Source: JAUWGC01 sp963753055
Lineage (GTDB): Bacteria; Bacteroidota; Bacteroidia; Bacteroidales; B18-G4
Direction: 5' to 3'
Length of the DNA: 64,000 nt
Assembly (NCBI GenBank): GCA_963753055.1
Contig: CAVWAP010000004.1
Coordinates: 372,001 to 436,000 of the forward strand
The position numbers and the translations under genes are program-made. Under the pieces are notes generated by a model. It saw only the letters and a program-made list of their open reading frames with translations. It ran no database searches and was not told where the DNA came from. How positions within the stretch are numbered: the first letter of the stretch is position 1; each line of letters begins with the position of its first letter. Positions 26,852-36,018 of the stretch are shown here, in pieces.

Positions 26852-28986
26852 ATGAAAAAGTTAACATTATTACTAGGCCTTATTTGTATTGCCGCTTTTA
26901 CATTCGGACAGGGCAATATATCTACGGTTCTTCAAGATGGTCATGCTAACGTAGCAACCGTCAAGCAAATTGGTATTAATAATGATGCTTTTATGAATCT
27001 GGTTGGTGAAGGTAACTGGATCTGGCAGTGCCAAACTGGATTTAACAATGTTGAATCATTTGTTGTTATGAATGGAAACTTTAACAGGACCTGGAGTGCT
27101 GAATATTTCTGGGCTCCTTCAAGTTGTAAGTTCTATACAAAATTCTTGTATGACCCATCAAACACACAACACCAATTTGGATTTTTAAATACAGCATCAG
27201 CGTACATCTCTCTATCAGACAATAATTTAGTATCCCAAACTCAGGGATATAAATATTTTGGACTCTGGTCAGAGATGAACGAAGCTGTGATTAACATCAC
27301 AAACTTCTCACATTATAATAAAATTATGCAAGCTCAGCTTGGGTATGCAAATCATGCTTTTGCAAATATTGATGATCAATCGGATTACAATAACATTTTG
27401 TCGCATCAAAAAGGAGAAAATAACGTTGTAACAGTTAATATTTTCGGTCAATCTGATGACAACAAAGTTGGCGTTACTCAAGGCTGCATGTATAATTGGG
27501 CTATAGGCAATACAGCATTGGTTCAAATAACTGATGATGCTGATGGAAATGAATTCGTTATTAATCAAAAGGATGTTTTCAATTATGCCGAAATTCTGGC
27601 CAACTTTAATAGTGATGGAAATATTGGATTCATCCATCAAGAAGGCTGGTCAGGAAACTATGCACATATGTTCTTTGACAACTGATCATTTTATAATGAA
27701 ATTTCAATCTGCCAGTGGGATCAAGGTTCAAATGAGGCATTTTTCGATTAGCTGGGAAGGTGACTGGACTGTAATTTTTGATGGCAGGTATACACATCCT
27801 GTAACTTGCATGTCAAGTTTTGGATTCAAGTATCCACTTCCTTACTGTCCATTTGGTAACAAAGTTTACACAAAGATTAAGTATGATCCAACAAACGTTA
27901 TTCACCAGGATGGATATTCAAATTATGCTGATGTTGACGTTTATGGTATTTGGTCAGATGGAAACATGATTTCAATATTCCAGGAAGGATTCAACAGCTA
28001 TGACAATAATGCTTACATCAGTATCAATGAAAGTGCAGATAACGCAATAGCAATTTATCAGACAGGTGCAAAACACAGCTGAAGTTAATACTGAATAGTC
28101 AGATTAGAATGAGCTCTTTACATTCCAGGTTGGTGTAGGTAATAAGCATATATTAATGCACAGCATGCTGATAATAACTTTGCAAGTATAGTCCAGGGAC
28201 ATTACGGAAGTGATTGTAATACTGCTAGTATCTATCTTAACTAATCATGATGGTGGAACTGGTGTTATTAATCAATTCTGGTATGGTAATAATGCAACAA
28301 TGAATTTGCATGATGGATTTGGCAATATGGGTGCAATTTACCAACACTCTTATATGAGTAATGCATGGATGGATCTTGCAGGTACTGAAAACTGGGCTGC
28401 AATTTGCCAGCACTATTATGGATACCATAATGCCTTTGTCCAAATCACTGGTGATGATAATGGATTTAATTAATATTATGACATGTATGGCCCATGTAGT
28501 CCATGGTTTATACCATTCAATCCAGGATACTACTGTGGTGGACAATATTTCAAGGTTTGGAACGAGATTTACTACGATCCAACCAATATGGTACACCAGG
28601 AAGGATTCTGCCAGTGGGGTGAAGTTTATATCAATGGTGGAGCCCATAACAGGGTTTCTATATTCCAGGAAGGTGACTGCTGCTGCGGTGGAGCATGCGG
28701 AGGTTGTGTTAACAATATAGCTATAACAGATATTTATGATGGCTACTGCAACGAAACTGCACAATATCAAAATGGTCAAAGGAATTATTCATTCATTGAT
28801 ATAGATAATGCAGACTTAGGTAAAGCTAATACATTCCAGGTTGGCGTTGAAAATATTGCAAATATCGAACAGTTTAATGGTGAAGCAAACTGGGCTGGTG
28901 TTCTCCAATATGGAGACAACCATAATGCTCACATTAGCCAAACTGGTACCTGGAACCAAGCTACTACTAACCAGTTTAACTGGTAA
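26852..28986 (+). pseudogene. Giant curlin-repeat protein, inactivated copy
   Basis: A full-length paralogue of the intact gene at 31325 that is now broken. The start and signal peptide are intact (MKKLTLLLGL, cleavage after FGQ), and the first 277 codons read through. Then come an in-frame TGA (27683), a TAG (27749), a shift to the +1 frame, another TGA (28080), a scrambled stretch to about 28240 with several shifts, a TAA (28471), and a final open run ending TNQFNW. The pieces align in order with the intact copy (for example EISICQWDQG, YDPTNVIHQDG, YDPTNMVHQEG, SQTGTWNQATTNQF). A cysteine-rich loop (CCCGGACGGC) is unique to this copy. The first 277 codons could still give a short secreted fragment. 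Confidence 0.85.
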
Positions 28987-29011
28987 GAACATAATAATAT
29001 CTCCCTGCCAT

Positions 29012-29042
29012 AAAAGCGGCCTGTCCAGGCCGCTTTTTTTTT
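29012..29042 (+). terminator. Rho-independent terminator after the inactivated curlin gene
   Basis: Stem AAAGCGGCCTG/CAGGCCGCTTT around TC, followed by nine T. It is intact even though the gene before it is dead. Confidence 0.85.
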
Positions 29043-29065
29043 CTATTTTTTGAAAAATATACCTG

Positions 29066-29110
29066 AGTAATAATACCCATTGACATCACAGATGCCAGCA
29101 TGTAAATTTA
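29066..29110 (+). promoter_or_regulatory. Promoter/operator of the 590-aa curlin gene
   Basis: Palindrome AGTAATAATACC (29066-29077), TTG at 29080-29082 and TAAATTTA at 29103-29110, with 20 bases between. The expected leader before the ATG at 29203 is about 85 bases. Confidence 0.6.
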
Positions 29111-29202
29111 CTTGATCTATACTATAACCTGTAAACCAATGAGTTTAAGTGATAACAGACAACTCAACAATAAACTATATTTTAACCCAAAACGACTAAA
29201 TT

Positions 29203-30975
29203 ATGAAAAGACTAATTCTAATTACTGCAGGTTTGTCCTTTGCGGTTTTTGCAGGTGCTCAAAGCAATAGCAGTGATGTTGACCAGTATGGTGTTATGAA
29301 CAATGCTGTTGTTGTTCAGCAGGGAATAAGTAACTACAGTGAACTGGACCAGAACCAGGGACCAGGTAATAGCCTGACTAAAGGAAATAACAATTATGAT
29401 CTGCTCCAGCAGGGAATAAGCAATACGAGTAAGCTAAATCAGGAAACCCACATGAATGATGCCGTCATCAGGCAGAAAGTCATGCTCAATGTCCTGAAAA
29501 ACTCAAAGCATGATAATGCTCATGGAGATTTTGCATACCAGAGGGTCAAAAACAAGTTAACCCTCGACCAGGAAGGTATCAATAATGAAACAGGGCTATA
29601 CCAAACCAATGCCAATAACGAAGCAGATGTAGATCAGCTTGGAAATGGTAACAGGGCCGATGTATGGCAATCATCATGGCCGGGACCGGTAATTGCCAAT
29701 AAAGCCAAGATCTATCAACAAGGAAATCAAAACTGGAGCGAGACTTATCAGGATGGTGATGGAAATGATGCGGAGATTGAAGTCCATGGCGACAGGAACG
29801 GTGATCAAACATTTGGTGATAGATGGAATGATATCAAACAGGAAGGTGACTATAATAATGGATATCTGTTTATAAGCGGAGATTTAAATGACGTAGATGC
29901 AACTCAAACAGGTAACTTTAATGAGTTTAAAGCCAGGCTAAGTTATTATGGAGGTTCATCAAATGCGAATATCCTCGATGCTGCTCAAACTGGAGATAAT
30001 AACCATCTAGAGATCCATACATCCTATGCCGATCTAAACAAAGGTACTTTTAATCAGGATGGAGATCATCATTATCACCGGTTCTATTTGACTTCAGCCG
30101 ATGGTAACCTGGTAACATTAGATGCAGATGGCAATGCCGGAGGTGGTGTGAACTATAAAGGTAACAGGGGTGACTGGTCGATCAGTGCTCCCTGGGGATC
30201 GAGCTCTGACCTTAATACACTTTCAGTGGTGCAGTTTGGAAAGAAAAACTATGCTACAGGTAGAATTGAAGGTGATTTGAATAATGTTAGCGTTAACCAG
30301 GAAGGTGATGGTAACTTTAACTCATTAACTGAAAAATGGTATACCAGGGATGGTATAATGGTCCTGGGAGACATGAACAGTGTTGGTGTTAATCAGGTTG
30401 GCAATGATAATGAAGCAGCCGTAAAAGTTACAGGTAATAACAACCTGGCATCTGTTAACCAGGTTGGAGAAAGGAATAATGATGGCTGGTGGCATGATCA
30501 TGATATCTTCACTATTGAACAGGAAGGAAACGGTAACTGGGCTTTATTTAACCAGATTGGTAATGATAATGAAGAGCATATATTGCAGCTTGGAAACAGT
30601 AATGTTGCTGTTTTATACCAGAAAGGTAATAATGGATATGGATGGATCAACCAGAAGTGGGGTGGAGCCGACGATAACATGGCCCTGATATATTCTGAAG
30701 GTGATAATAACAGGCACTTCACATTACAGACCTGGGGTACGGATAATGAAAGTTATACATTCCAAATTGGAAACTCTAACGAAGCAAAATCATATCAGAC
30801 TGTTAGCTCTGATAGCTGGGCAGGAACCCTGCAGTATGGAAATAATAACTATTCCTTAATTGAACAAACACACGGTTCAAACAACTGGGCTCAAACCCTT
30901 CAGTTCTTCAATGGTAACAATTCAAATGTAAATCAATACGGATCAAATAATACGTCTAACGTTCTTCAGCATTAG
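29203..30975 (+). CDS. Curlin-repeat protein, 590 aa (putative amyloid subunit)
   Basis: Secreted protein with a signal peptide ending AGAQ, followed by about 25 degenerate curlin repeats of roughly 22 residues (Q-x-G-x2-N-x-A-x3-Q), for example QYGVMNNAVVVQQGISN, QVGNDNEAAVKVTGNN and QFGKKNYATGRIEGDLN. CsgA-type proteins stack such repeats into a beta-solenoid amyloid. E. coli CsgA has five repeats and 151 aa, so this is a very long version. It is rich in Asn, Gly, Gln and Asp and low in Cys. It has its own promoter and terminator and would be exported through the CsgG channel encoded downstream. Confidence 0.88.
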   Translation: MKRLILITAGLSFAVFAGAQSNSSDVDQYGVMNNAVVVQQGISNYSELDQNQGPGNSLTKGNNNYDLLQQGISNTSKLNQETHMNDAVIRQKVMLNVLKNSKHDNAHGDFAYQRVKNKLTLDQEGINNETGLYQTNANNEADVDQLGNGNRADVWQSSWPGPVIANKAKIYQQGNQNWSETYQDGDGNDAEIEVHGDRNGDQTFGDRWNDIKQEGDYNNGYLFISGDLNDVDATQTGNFNEFKARLSYYGGSSNANILDAAQTGDNNHLEIHTSYADLNKGTFNQDGDHHYHRFYLTSADGNLVTLDADGNAGGGVNYKGNRGDWSISAPWGSSSDLNTLSVVQFGKKNYATGRIEGDLNNVSVNQEGDGNFNSLTEKWYTRDGIMVLGDMNSVGVNQVGNDNEAAVKVTGNNNLASVNQVGERNNDGWWHDHDIFTIEQEGNGNWALFNQIGNDNEEHILQLGNSNVAVLYQKGNNGYGWINQKWGGADDNMALIYSEGDNNRHFTLQTWGTDNESYTFQIGNSNEAKSYQTVSSDSWAGTLQYGNNNYSLIEQTHGSNNWAQTLQFFNGNNSNVNQYGSNNTSNVLQH

Positions 30976-30997
30976 ACGATCAATTCATAACTTTATG

Positions 30998-31029
30998 AGG
31001 CTGTCCCAATCGGGATGGCCTTTTTTTTT
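30998..31029 (+). terminator. Rho-independent terminator after the 590-aa curlin gene
   Basis: Stem AGGCTGTCCC/GGGATGGCCT with the four-base loop AATC (one G-T pair) and a run of nine T. Confidence 0.8.
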
Positions 31030-31045
31030 GGAAAGAGAAAAACAA

Positions 31046-31108
31046 AACCTATAACCTATAACTTATAACCTATAACTTATAACTTATAACCTATAACCTA
31101 TAACCTAT
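31046..31108. repeat. Tandem heptamer repeat, 9 copies of AACYTAT
   Basis: Nine uninterrupted 7-bp units, six AACCTAT and three AACTTAT. It lies after the terminator of the 590-aa curlin gene and before the next promoter. A second array with exactly nine units lies at 49339-49401. Confidence 0.92.
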
Positions 31109-31135
31109 ACCCCAGGCTATTAATTAATCCAACCA

Positions 31136-31224
31136 AGTACTTGTACCTGATTTAAAACTCAAAATAAATTACGATTTATAGTAATTACCCCTATTGACTT
31201 CAGGGATGAATTCAACTTACTTTG
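31136..31224 (+). promoter_or_regulatory. Promoter with paired operators for the intact giant curlin gene
   Basis: Distal palindrome AGTACTTGTACC (31136-31147) and proximal AGTAATTACC (31180-31189) are 44 bp apart, as in the receiver-gene promoter (42 bp). TTG at 31194-31196 and TACTTTG at 31218-31224 are 21 bases apart. Confidence 0.6.
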
Positions 31225-31324
31225 TATCAAGTAAAAGTAAACAGGTATTTAAATACCTAAAAACTTTAAATTTAAACTTATGTCTTATTTATTAATTAAA
31301 ATGTTTAACCAAAATCTATTTAAA

Positions 31325-33418
31325 ATGAGAAAATTAACATTAATCGCAAGCCTCGTGTTTGTAGTTGGATTTGCTTTCGGACAAAGCAACGAATCGCAGG
31401 TATTGCAAGTGGGAGCAGGCAATATTGCTACAGTAAAGCAAATTGGAGTTGGTAATGATGCTTTCCTTCAAATGGTAGGTGATTATAATACCATCTATCA
31501 ATGCCAGACAGGTTTCTTTAACAGCGAGACCTTCGTCATAGATAATGGCGATTTTAATGCTACCTACGATGGTGTTGCATGGACTCCATGGAACAGCAAA
31601 TTTTTCATCAAAAAGCTTTACGATCCTTCAAACACACAACATCAATTTGGTGAATATAACCATGCCAGTGTATATATGTCTGGTTCAGACGGAAACCTGG
31701 TTTCACAAACTCAGGGCTGGAAATATATAGGTTCAGTCTGGGGAATTGGTAATGTTGCCACAATGTCTTTCATTAATTCTGATGGAAACAGGGCAAGCCA
31801 GGCACAACTGTTCTGGTCTAACACTGCTGATATTTCTATGTCAGAATCTGATGGAAATATTGCCCTTCAATATCAAAAGGGATATGCAAATACAGCCAGC
31901 ACTTCCATTACCGGAGGTTCAGACAATAACATGACATCTATTGTCCAGGGTTGGCACGGTGGCTGGTCAGAGTATAATAATGCTACTGTCAGTATTTCTG
32001 ATTTTTCAGACGGAAATGAAGCTATCATTAACCAGAAGGATGCTTATAATGAAGCTCAGGTTCTTATCTGGGATAACAGCAGTTTAAATAAAGCAGCTAT
32101 TTACCAGGAAGGCCAGTGGAGTTTTGCAAATATCAGCATGTATTCTGTAGCTTATGGTAATGAAATGTCAATCTGCCAGTGGGACCAGGGTAATCATTAT
32201 GCAGCTATTGATGTCTTCAAAGGAGATTTTAATAAGATCTATGACGGAGTTTCATTTGCCGTTCCTTCAGTATTCGGTAACAAAGTTTATACCGAAGTAT
32301 ATTGGGACCCAACTAATGTAATCCACCAGGATGGAATGTCACAAATTGCAAGCATCAGCATTGGCCAGAATTATTCTCCAATGGAAGCTGATTACAACAA
32401 AGTTTCTATTTACCAATATGGTTCATGGAGTTATGGAAATGAAGCTTACATCGACATCTGGGATGGTAGCTTTAACAGGGTTGCACTATACCAGGAAGGT
32501 GAATATCATGATGCAACTGTAAATATCTGGAATGATAATTCAGATGATAACATGGCTTTCATTGCACAGCATGAGCATGACAACAATGCCATGATTCAGA
32601 TTACAAATAACTCTGAAGGGAACAAGACAAGCATTGTACAGGGTAAAAACGGGAACGGATACCTTGATGCACATAATGATGCTTATATATATGTTGACCA
32701 ACATGATGATGGTGTTGCAGTTATCAACCAGTACAGGCAATCTAATCTTGCAACCATTACATTGCAAGTTGGTGCAGCTAACTGGGCAGCTATCTACCAG
32801 AATTCAGTTGCAAGTTTTGCTGATATCTATGTAACTGGTATAGGTAACATGGCTTCTATCTGCCAGCACGATTACGGGTTCCATACAGCATCTATATACA
32901 TCAACGGAAATGGTAACGGATTTAACACAGTTACACCTTATGCACCCGGATCTCCATATTTCGTGCCTTCAAACCCGGGCTATTCAAACGGTTATACCTT
33001 TAAAGTTGATAATTTCCTTTGCTACGATCCAACCAACATGATTCGTCAGGAAGGACTCAAGCAACTCGCAAGCATGAGTATTGTTGGAAATGGAAACTTT
33101 GCTTCTATTTACCAAAAAGGATACAATAGCTATGGAGCATATAATCACTATGCAAACCTTGATATCTGGATGGGGGATGGAAACTTAACTGCTCAGTATC
33201 AAGACGGTATGCATAACTCTTCATACATTGATATTGACTATGCTAACGATGGCAAAGCTTTGACTTTCCAGATAGGTCAGTACAATGTTGCTTCAATTTA
33301 TCAGTACAACGGACAGGGTAACATGGCAGGTATCGACCAATTCGGTCATAGCCACCACGGATCTATCACCCAAACAGGTGCTGGAAACGAAGCTACTATT
33401 AATCAGTTTGATTATTAA
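31325..33418 (+). CDS. Giant curlin-repeat protein, 697 aa
   Basis: Secreted amyloid-type protein. I start at ATG 31325 (MRKLTLIASL), which gives a clean signal peptide ending FGQ; an ATG at 31280 would add 15 residues before it. The repeats alternate G-N-x-A-x-I-x-Q-x-G units with D/S-rich turns. Three times the ladder is broken by a longer aromatic insert that ends in a YDPTN-like box: LYDPSNTQHQFG, YWDPTNVIHQDG and CYDPTNMIRQEG, so the protein looks like three super-repeats. The last repeat ends in TINQFDY. An inactivated copy lies 4.5 kb upstream. Whether it forms the fibre or caps and crosslinks it is unknown. Confidence 0.87.
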   Translation: MRKLTLIASLVFVVGFAFGQSNESQVLQVGAGNIATVKQIGVGNDAFLQMVGDYNTIYQCQTGFFNSETFVIDNGDFNATYDGVAWTPWNSKFFIKKLYDPSNTQHQFGEYNHASVYMSGSDGNLVSQTQGWKYIGSVWGIGNVATMSFINSDGNRASQAQLFWSNTADISMSESDGNIALQYQKGYANTASTSITGGSDNNMTSIVQGWHGGWSEYNNATVSISDFSDGNEAIINQKDAYNEAQVLIWDNSSLNKAAIYQEGQWSFANISMYSVAYGNEMSICQWDQGNHYAAIDVFKGDFNKIYDGVSFAVPSVFGNKVYTEVYWDPTNVIHQDGMSQIASISIGQNYSPMEADYNKVSIYQYGSWSYGNEAYIDIWDGSFNRVALYQEGEYHDATVNIWNDNSDDNMAFIAQHEHDNNAMIQITNNSEGNKTSIVQGKNGNGYLDAHNDAYIYVDQHDDGVAVINQYRQSNLATITLQVGAANWAAIYQNSVASFADIYVTGIGNMASICQHDYGFHTASIYINGNGNGFNTVTPYAPGSPYFVPSNPGYSNGYTFKVDNFLCYDPTNMIRQEGLKQLASMSIVGNGNFASIYQKGYNSYGAYNHYANLDIWMGDGNLTAQYQDGMHNSSYIDIDYANDGKALTFQIGQYNVASIYQYNGQGNMAGIDQFGHSHHGSITQTGAGNEATINQFDY

Positions 33419-33453
33419 TAGACCATTATTATAGATATTTCAATAGAAAAATG

Positions 33454-33490
33454 ATTAAGGAGCGGTTAATTCAAATTGCTCCTTAATCTT
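33454..33490 (+). terminator. Terminator-like hairpin after the giant curlin gene
   Basis: 10-bp perfect stem ATTAAGGAGC/GCTCCTTAAT with a 14-base loop, followed by CTTTCTC. The T tract is weak. Confidence 0.6.
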
Positions 33491-33501
33491 TCTCAAACTG
33501 G

Positions 33502-33544
33502 GGTATTTTACCTATTGCCTGCTGGATTTTATTTTTGTATCTTG
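33502..33544 (+). promoter_or_regulatory. Promoter/operator of the 222-aa curlin gene
   Basis: Palindrome GGTATTTTACC (33502-33512), TTG at 33515-33517 and TATCTTG at 33538-33544, with 20 bases between. Confidence 0.6.
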
Positions 33545-33661
33545 CATCAAGTTACGGAAATTACGTATGATTTTTAACGAAGGAATCTTGACCGGATTTT
33601 TTTTGTGTAACGTGAAGTAACTCAATAATTTATAAAAATAAATAAATTATCAAAACAGGGC

Positions 33662-34330
33662 ATGAAAAAATTAGCCATTTTACTCATTGTCTTTGCTGTT
33701 TCCTACGCCTCTGTTGGCCAGACCAATGAATCAAGTTCAAGCCAACATGGTGTTCAAAACAATGCATACTCGACACAGGATGGCCACTATAATGTAACCA
33801 CTATATCACAGATTGGGAATAGCTTATGGACATCAAGCAATCAGACTGGCAATCTGAATCAATCGTTATCATTGATGATCGGTAGTGATAATGCAAGTCT
33901 TATCGATCAACAGGGTTCAGAGAATTATGCGCGGGTAAAAATCGAAGGCATGTACAATGGATCTATTGCTACTCCAGGATCATTTATACAGACAGGGAAT
34001 AGCAATTGGATAGATGTTGAGATCATAGGAAATTATAACCACACTTTGATTAGTCAACTGGGAGACAGAAATGATTGTACAGTTGAGCAAGCAGGAGAAC
34101 AGAACACTTGTAAAATTGATATTGAAGGAGTTGACAACACAGGTTATTCTATTTCAAAGGGTAATGACAATACTATTGATGTTAATATCAGCAGTGATAA
34201 GAATGCTTTTGGGGTAAGTCAGATCAATGGCAACAACAATTCAGCAATCATTGAGCTGCTTTCAAACAGTAATTTTGCATTCATTGTTCAGGATGGAATG
34301 AATAATAATGTTCAATTAATTCAACAATAA
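33662..34330 (+). CDS. Curlin-repeat protein, 222 aa
   Basis: The signal peptide ends near VGQ. The mature part has about nine curlin-like repeats (SSQHGVQNNAYSTQDG, TISQIGNSLWTSSNQTG, LISQLGDRNDCTVEQAG) and ends VQLIQQ. This size is closest to classical CsgA, so it is a candidate major fibre subunit. Two cysteines near residues 140-150 are unusual for a curlin. It is followed after 75 bases by another repeat protein gene; an operator-like palindrome at 34337 suggests that the next unit has its own control. Confidence 0.85.
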   Translation: MKKLAILLIVFAVSYASVGQTNESSSSQHGVQNNAYSTQDGHYNVTTISQIGNSLWTSSNQTGNLNQSLSLMIGSDNASLIDQQGSENYARVKIEGMYNGSIATPGSFIQTGNSNWIDVEIIGNYNHTLISQLGDRNDCTVEQAGEQNTCKIDIEGVDNTGYSISKGNDNTIDVNISSDKNAFGVSQINGNNNSAIIELLSNSNFAFIVQDGMNNNVQLIQQ

Positions 34331-34336
34331 TATATA

Positions 34337-34348
34337 GGTAAAAATACC
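34337..34348 (+). promoter_or_regulatory. Operator-like palindrome before the 295-aa curlin gene
   Basis: GGTAAAAATACC, the same palindrome as at the other curlin promoters, 58 bases before the ATG at 34406. The -33 element reads CTATGCC rather than CTATTGCC, so promoter strength is uncertain. Confidence 0.5.
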
Positions 34349-34405
34349 TATGCCTTTTGTTGTTTATTAATTGATATATCTGGAATAATAAAAATTTATC
34401 GGTAT

Positions 34406-35293
34406 ATGAAATATTACCGTACTAAATATATCTCTCTCTTGATTTCATTTATGATGATCTCTGCTATTGGTGTTGCCCAGCAAACTGAAAAATCTAATCA
34501 ACGTCAGCAAGACAAAACTTTGATTAAAAAACAATCTGGTGATTATGACAATGACAGGGCTGCATTTATCAAACAATTTAGTGGCAGTCAGGAAGGCTCT
34601 GAGTTTATTTATAGCCGGGATCAAAGATCATCTGGTGCCAGTTTGTTGAGAAATGGAGATCAACAAAAATATGATATGTCGAAGATCCGGCAAATTGATT
34701 CAGAAAACAGAAGTACATATATTAATGACGGTGCTGTTGGAAAACAATACAGCCGGGACGGTAAAGGCAATATTGCTTCACATAGCAGAAGCAGTTCAGG
34801 GTTCCAGTATGTTGAGCAATTTGGAAGCGAAAATACTGCGAATCAAGAAGTTAGAGAGAAAAGCAATTCGTATACCAGCCAGTTTGGTAGTAAGAACAAT
34901 GCCGAGGTTAAAATGAAAAATGGCTCAAATAATCAATCTCGAATACTGCAAACTGAGGACAAAAACAGGGCCAATATTAAGCAGGAAAATTCTGGTCACA
35001 ATGCCATAATAAATCAATATAAAGGAGAGAATAATGCCAGGATTTCTCAATCAGGATCTCAGAATTGGGTTGATATTGACCAGAGCAAAGGTAGTGAACT
35101 GGATATCAAACAATCGGGATCTAAAAATGTTATTCGTGGTACACGTTCAAGCTGGGCAGAATCACTGAATGGAAGTATCCTGGAGATAGAACAATATGGT
35201 TCCAATAACCAGGTTGATTTGCAGCAAAACGGATCTAAAGCAGAACTTAAACAAAAAGGAACAAATAATAAGACAACGATCATACAAAAATAA
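34406..35293 (+). CDS. Charged curlin-like repeat protein, 295 aa
   Basis: The signal peptide ends near GVAQ. The N-terminal third of the mature part (about 28-110) is rich in Gln, Arg, Lys and Asp with few clear repeats. The rest holds curlin-like units with many charged residues (QFGSENTANQEVREK, QFGSKNNAEVKMK, QSGSQNWVDIDQSKG, QYGSNNQVDLQQNG) and ends TTIIQK. The mix of repeat units with basic residues resembles minor subunits such as CsgB, which seed fibres. It is followed after 80 bases by a second CsgB-like gene. Its role as minor subunit or adaptor is inferred. Confidence 0.75.
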   Translation: MKYYRTKYISLLISFMMISAIGVAQQTEKSNQRQQDKTLIKKQSGDYDNDRAAFIKQFSGSQEGSEFIYSRDQRSSGASLLRNGDQQKYDMSKIRQIDSENRSTYINDGAVGKQYSRDGKGNIASHSRSSSGFQYVEQFGSENTANQEVREKSNSYTSQFGSKNNAEVKMKNGSNNQSRILQTEDKNRANIKQENSGHNAIINQYKGENNARISQSGSQNWVDIDQSKGSELDIKQSGSKNVIRGTRSSWAESLNGSILEIEQYGSNNQVDLQQNGSKAELKQKGTNNKTTIIQK

Positions 35294-35373
35294 GAGATAA
35301 TATAACATTTTTAAATTTATATAGTAAAAGTAAATACGCTAAAAATAAATAAACCAAATAAAATAATTAACCA

Positions 35374-35955
35374 ATGAATGCAAAATCCATTTTATTTATA
35401 CTGGCATCAATCTTTTTGGCAAGCATTACTGCAATTGCCCAAGAGCATGTTCAGAAGGAAGAAGACCTTTGGCTGAAGCAATTGGTAAAGGAATATTCCT
35501 ATGAAAAAGTTATGGTGCAAGGTGATGTAAATAATAAGGCTTATGTTGTGCAGGATGGAACAAATAACAACGCTTACCTTGATCAGAGAACCTCAGGTGT
35601 TAAAGGTGAGGAGAATGTTGTATACCTTTTACAGAATGGTAGCTTCAACAATGGCGCAATTCAGCAGCAGGGAAGGAATAATGAGTATTTTATTCATCAA
35701 TATGGTGTGAGAAATGATCTTGAGTTAAGCACCATTGGAGCAGGTAATAAGTCTACTTTATACCAAAGAGGTAATGATAATAAAATTAAACAATCACTTC
35801 AGGGAGATGGGATGGATTATATTATTTTACAGGAAGGGTCCAGGAACGAATTGATTCAAAGGGAAAATGGAGAAGTTAACCCTAAATACAGGGTTGAGCA
35901 AAGAGGTGTTGGAATGAAGGTTATTATAGAAAATTCTAATGTTTACAGAAAATAA
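35374..35955 (+). CDS. CsgB-like minor curlin, 193 aa
   Basis: The signal peptide ends near IAQ; then comes an acidic-basic segment (EEDLWLKQLVKEYSYEK) and five to six curlin-like repeats (VQGDVNNKAYVVQDGTNN, QQGRNNEYFIHQYGVRN, RGNDNKIKQSLQGDG). The C-terminus is basic (VIIENSNVYRK). CsgB has a similar size and a non-repeat basic C-terminus that anchors it at the surface. The position directly before csgE supports a nucleator role. Homology alone cannot separate CsgA from CsgB here. Confidence 0.7.
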   Translation: MNAKSILFILASIFLASITAIAQEHVQKEEDLWLKQLVKEYSYEKVMVQGDVNNKAYVVQDGTNNNAYLDQRTSGVKGEENVVYLLQNGSFNNGAIQQQGRNNEYFIHQYGVRNDLELSTIGAGNKSTLYQRGNDNKIKQSLQGDGMDYIILQEGSRNELIQRENGEVNPKYRVEQRGVGMKVIIENSNVYRK

Positions 35956-36018
35956 ATACTGTTAGTATAAAAAAAACTTTATATTTTTAAGTGCTTGTAA
36001 GAAAACTGAACATACGCT

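Noticed and set aside
26852..28986. The broken giant curlin gene considered as a set of separate small curlin genes or as programmed frameshifting
   Set aside because: The pieces match consecutive parts of one paralogue, only the first has a signal peptide, and there are several different lesions, including plain stop codons.
31046..31108. Heptamer array considered as a CRISPR or origin iteron array
   Set aside because: Units are 7 bp with no spacers, there are no cas genes, and no replication genes or DnaA boxes lie nearby.
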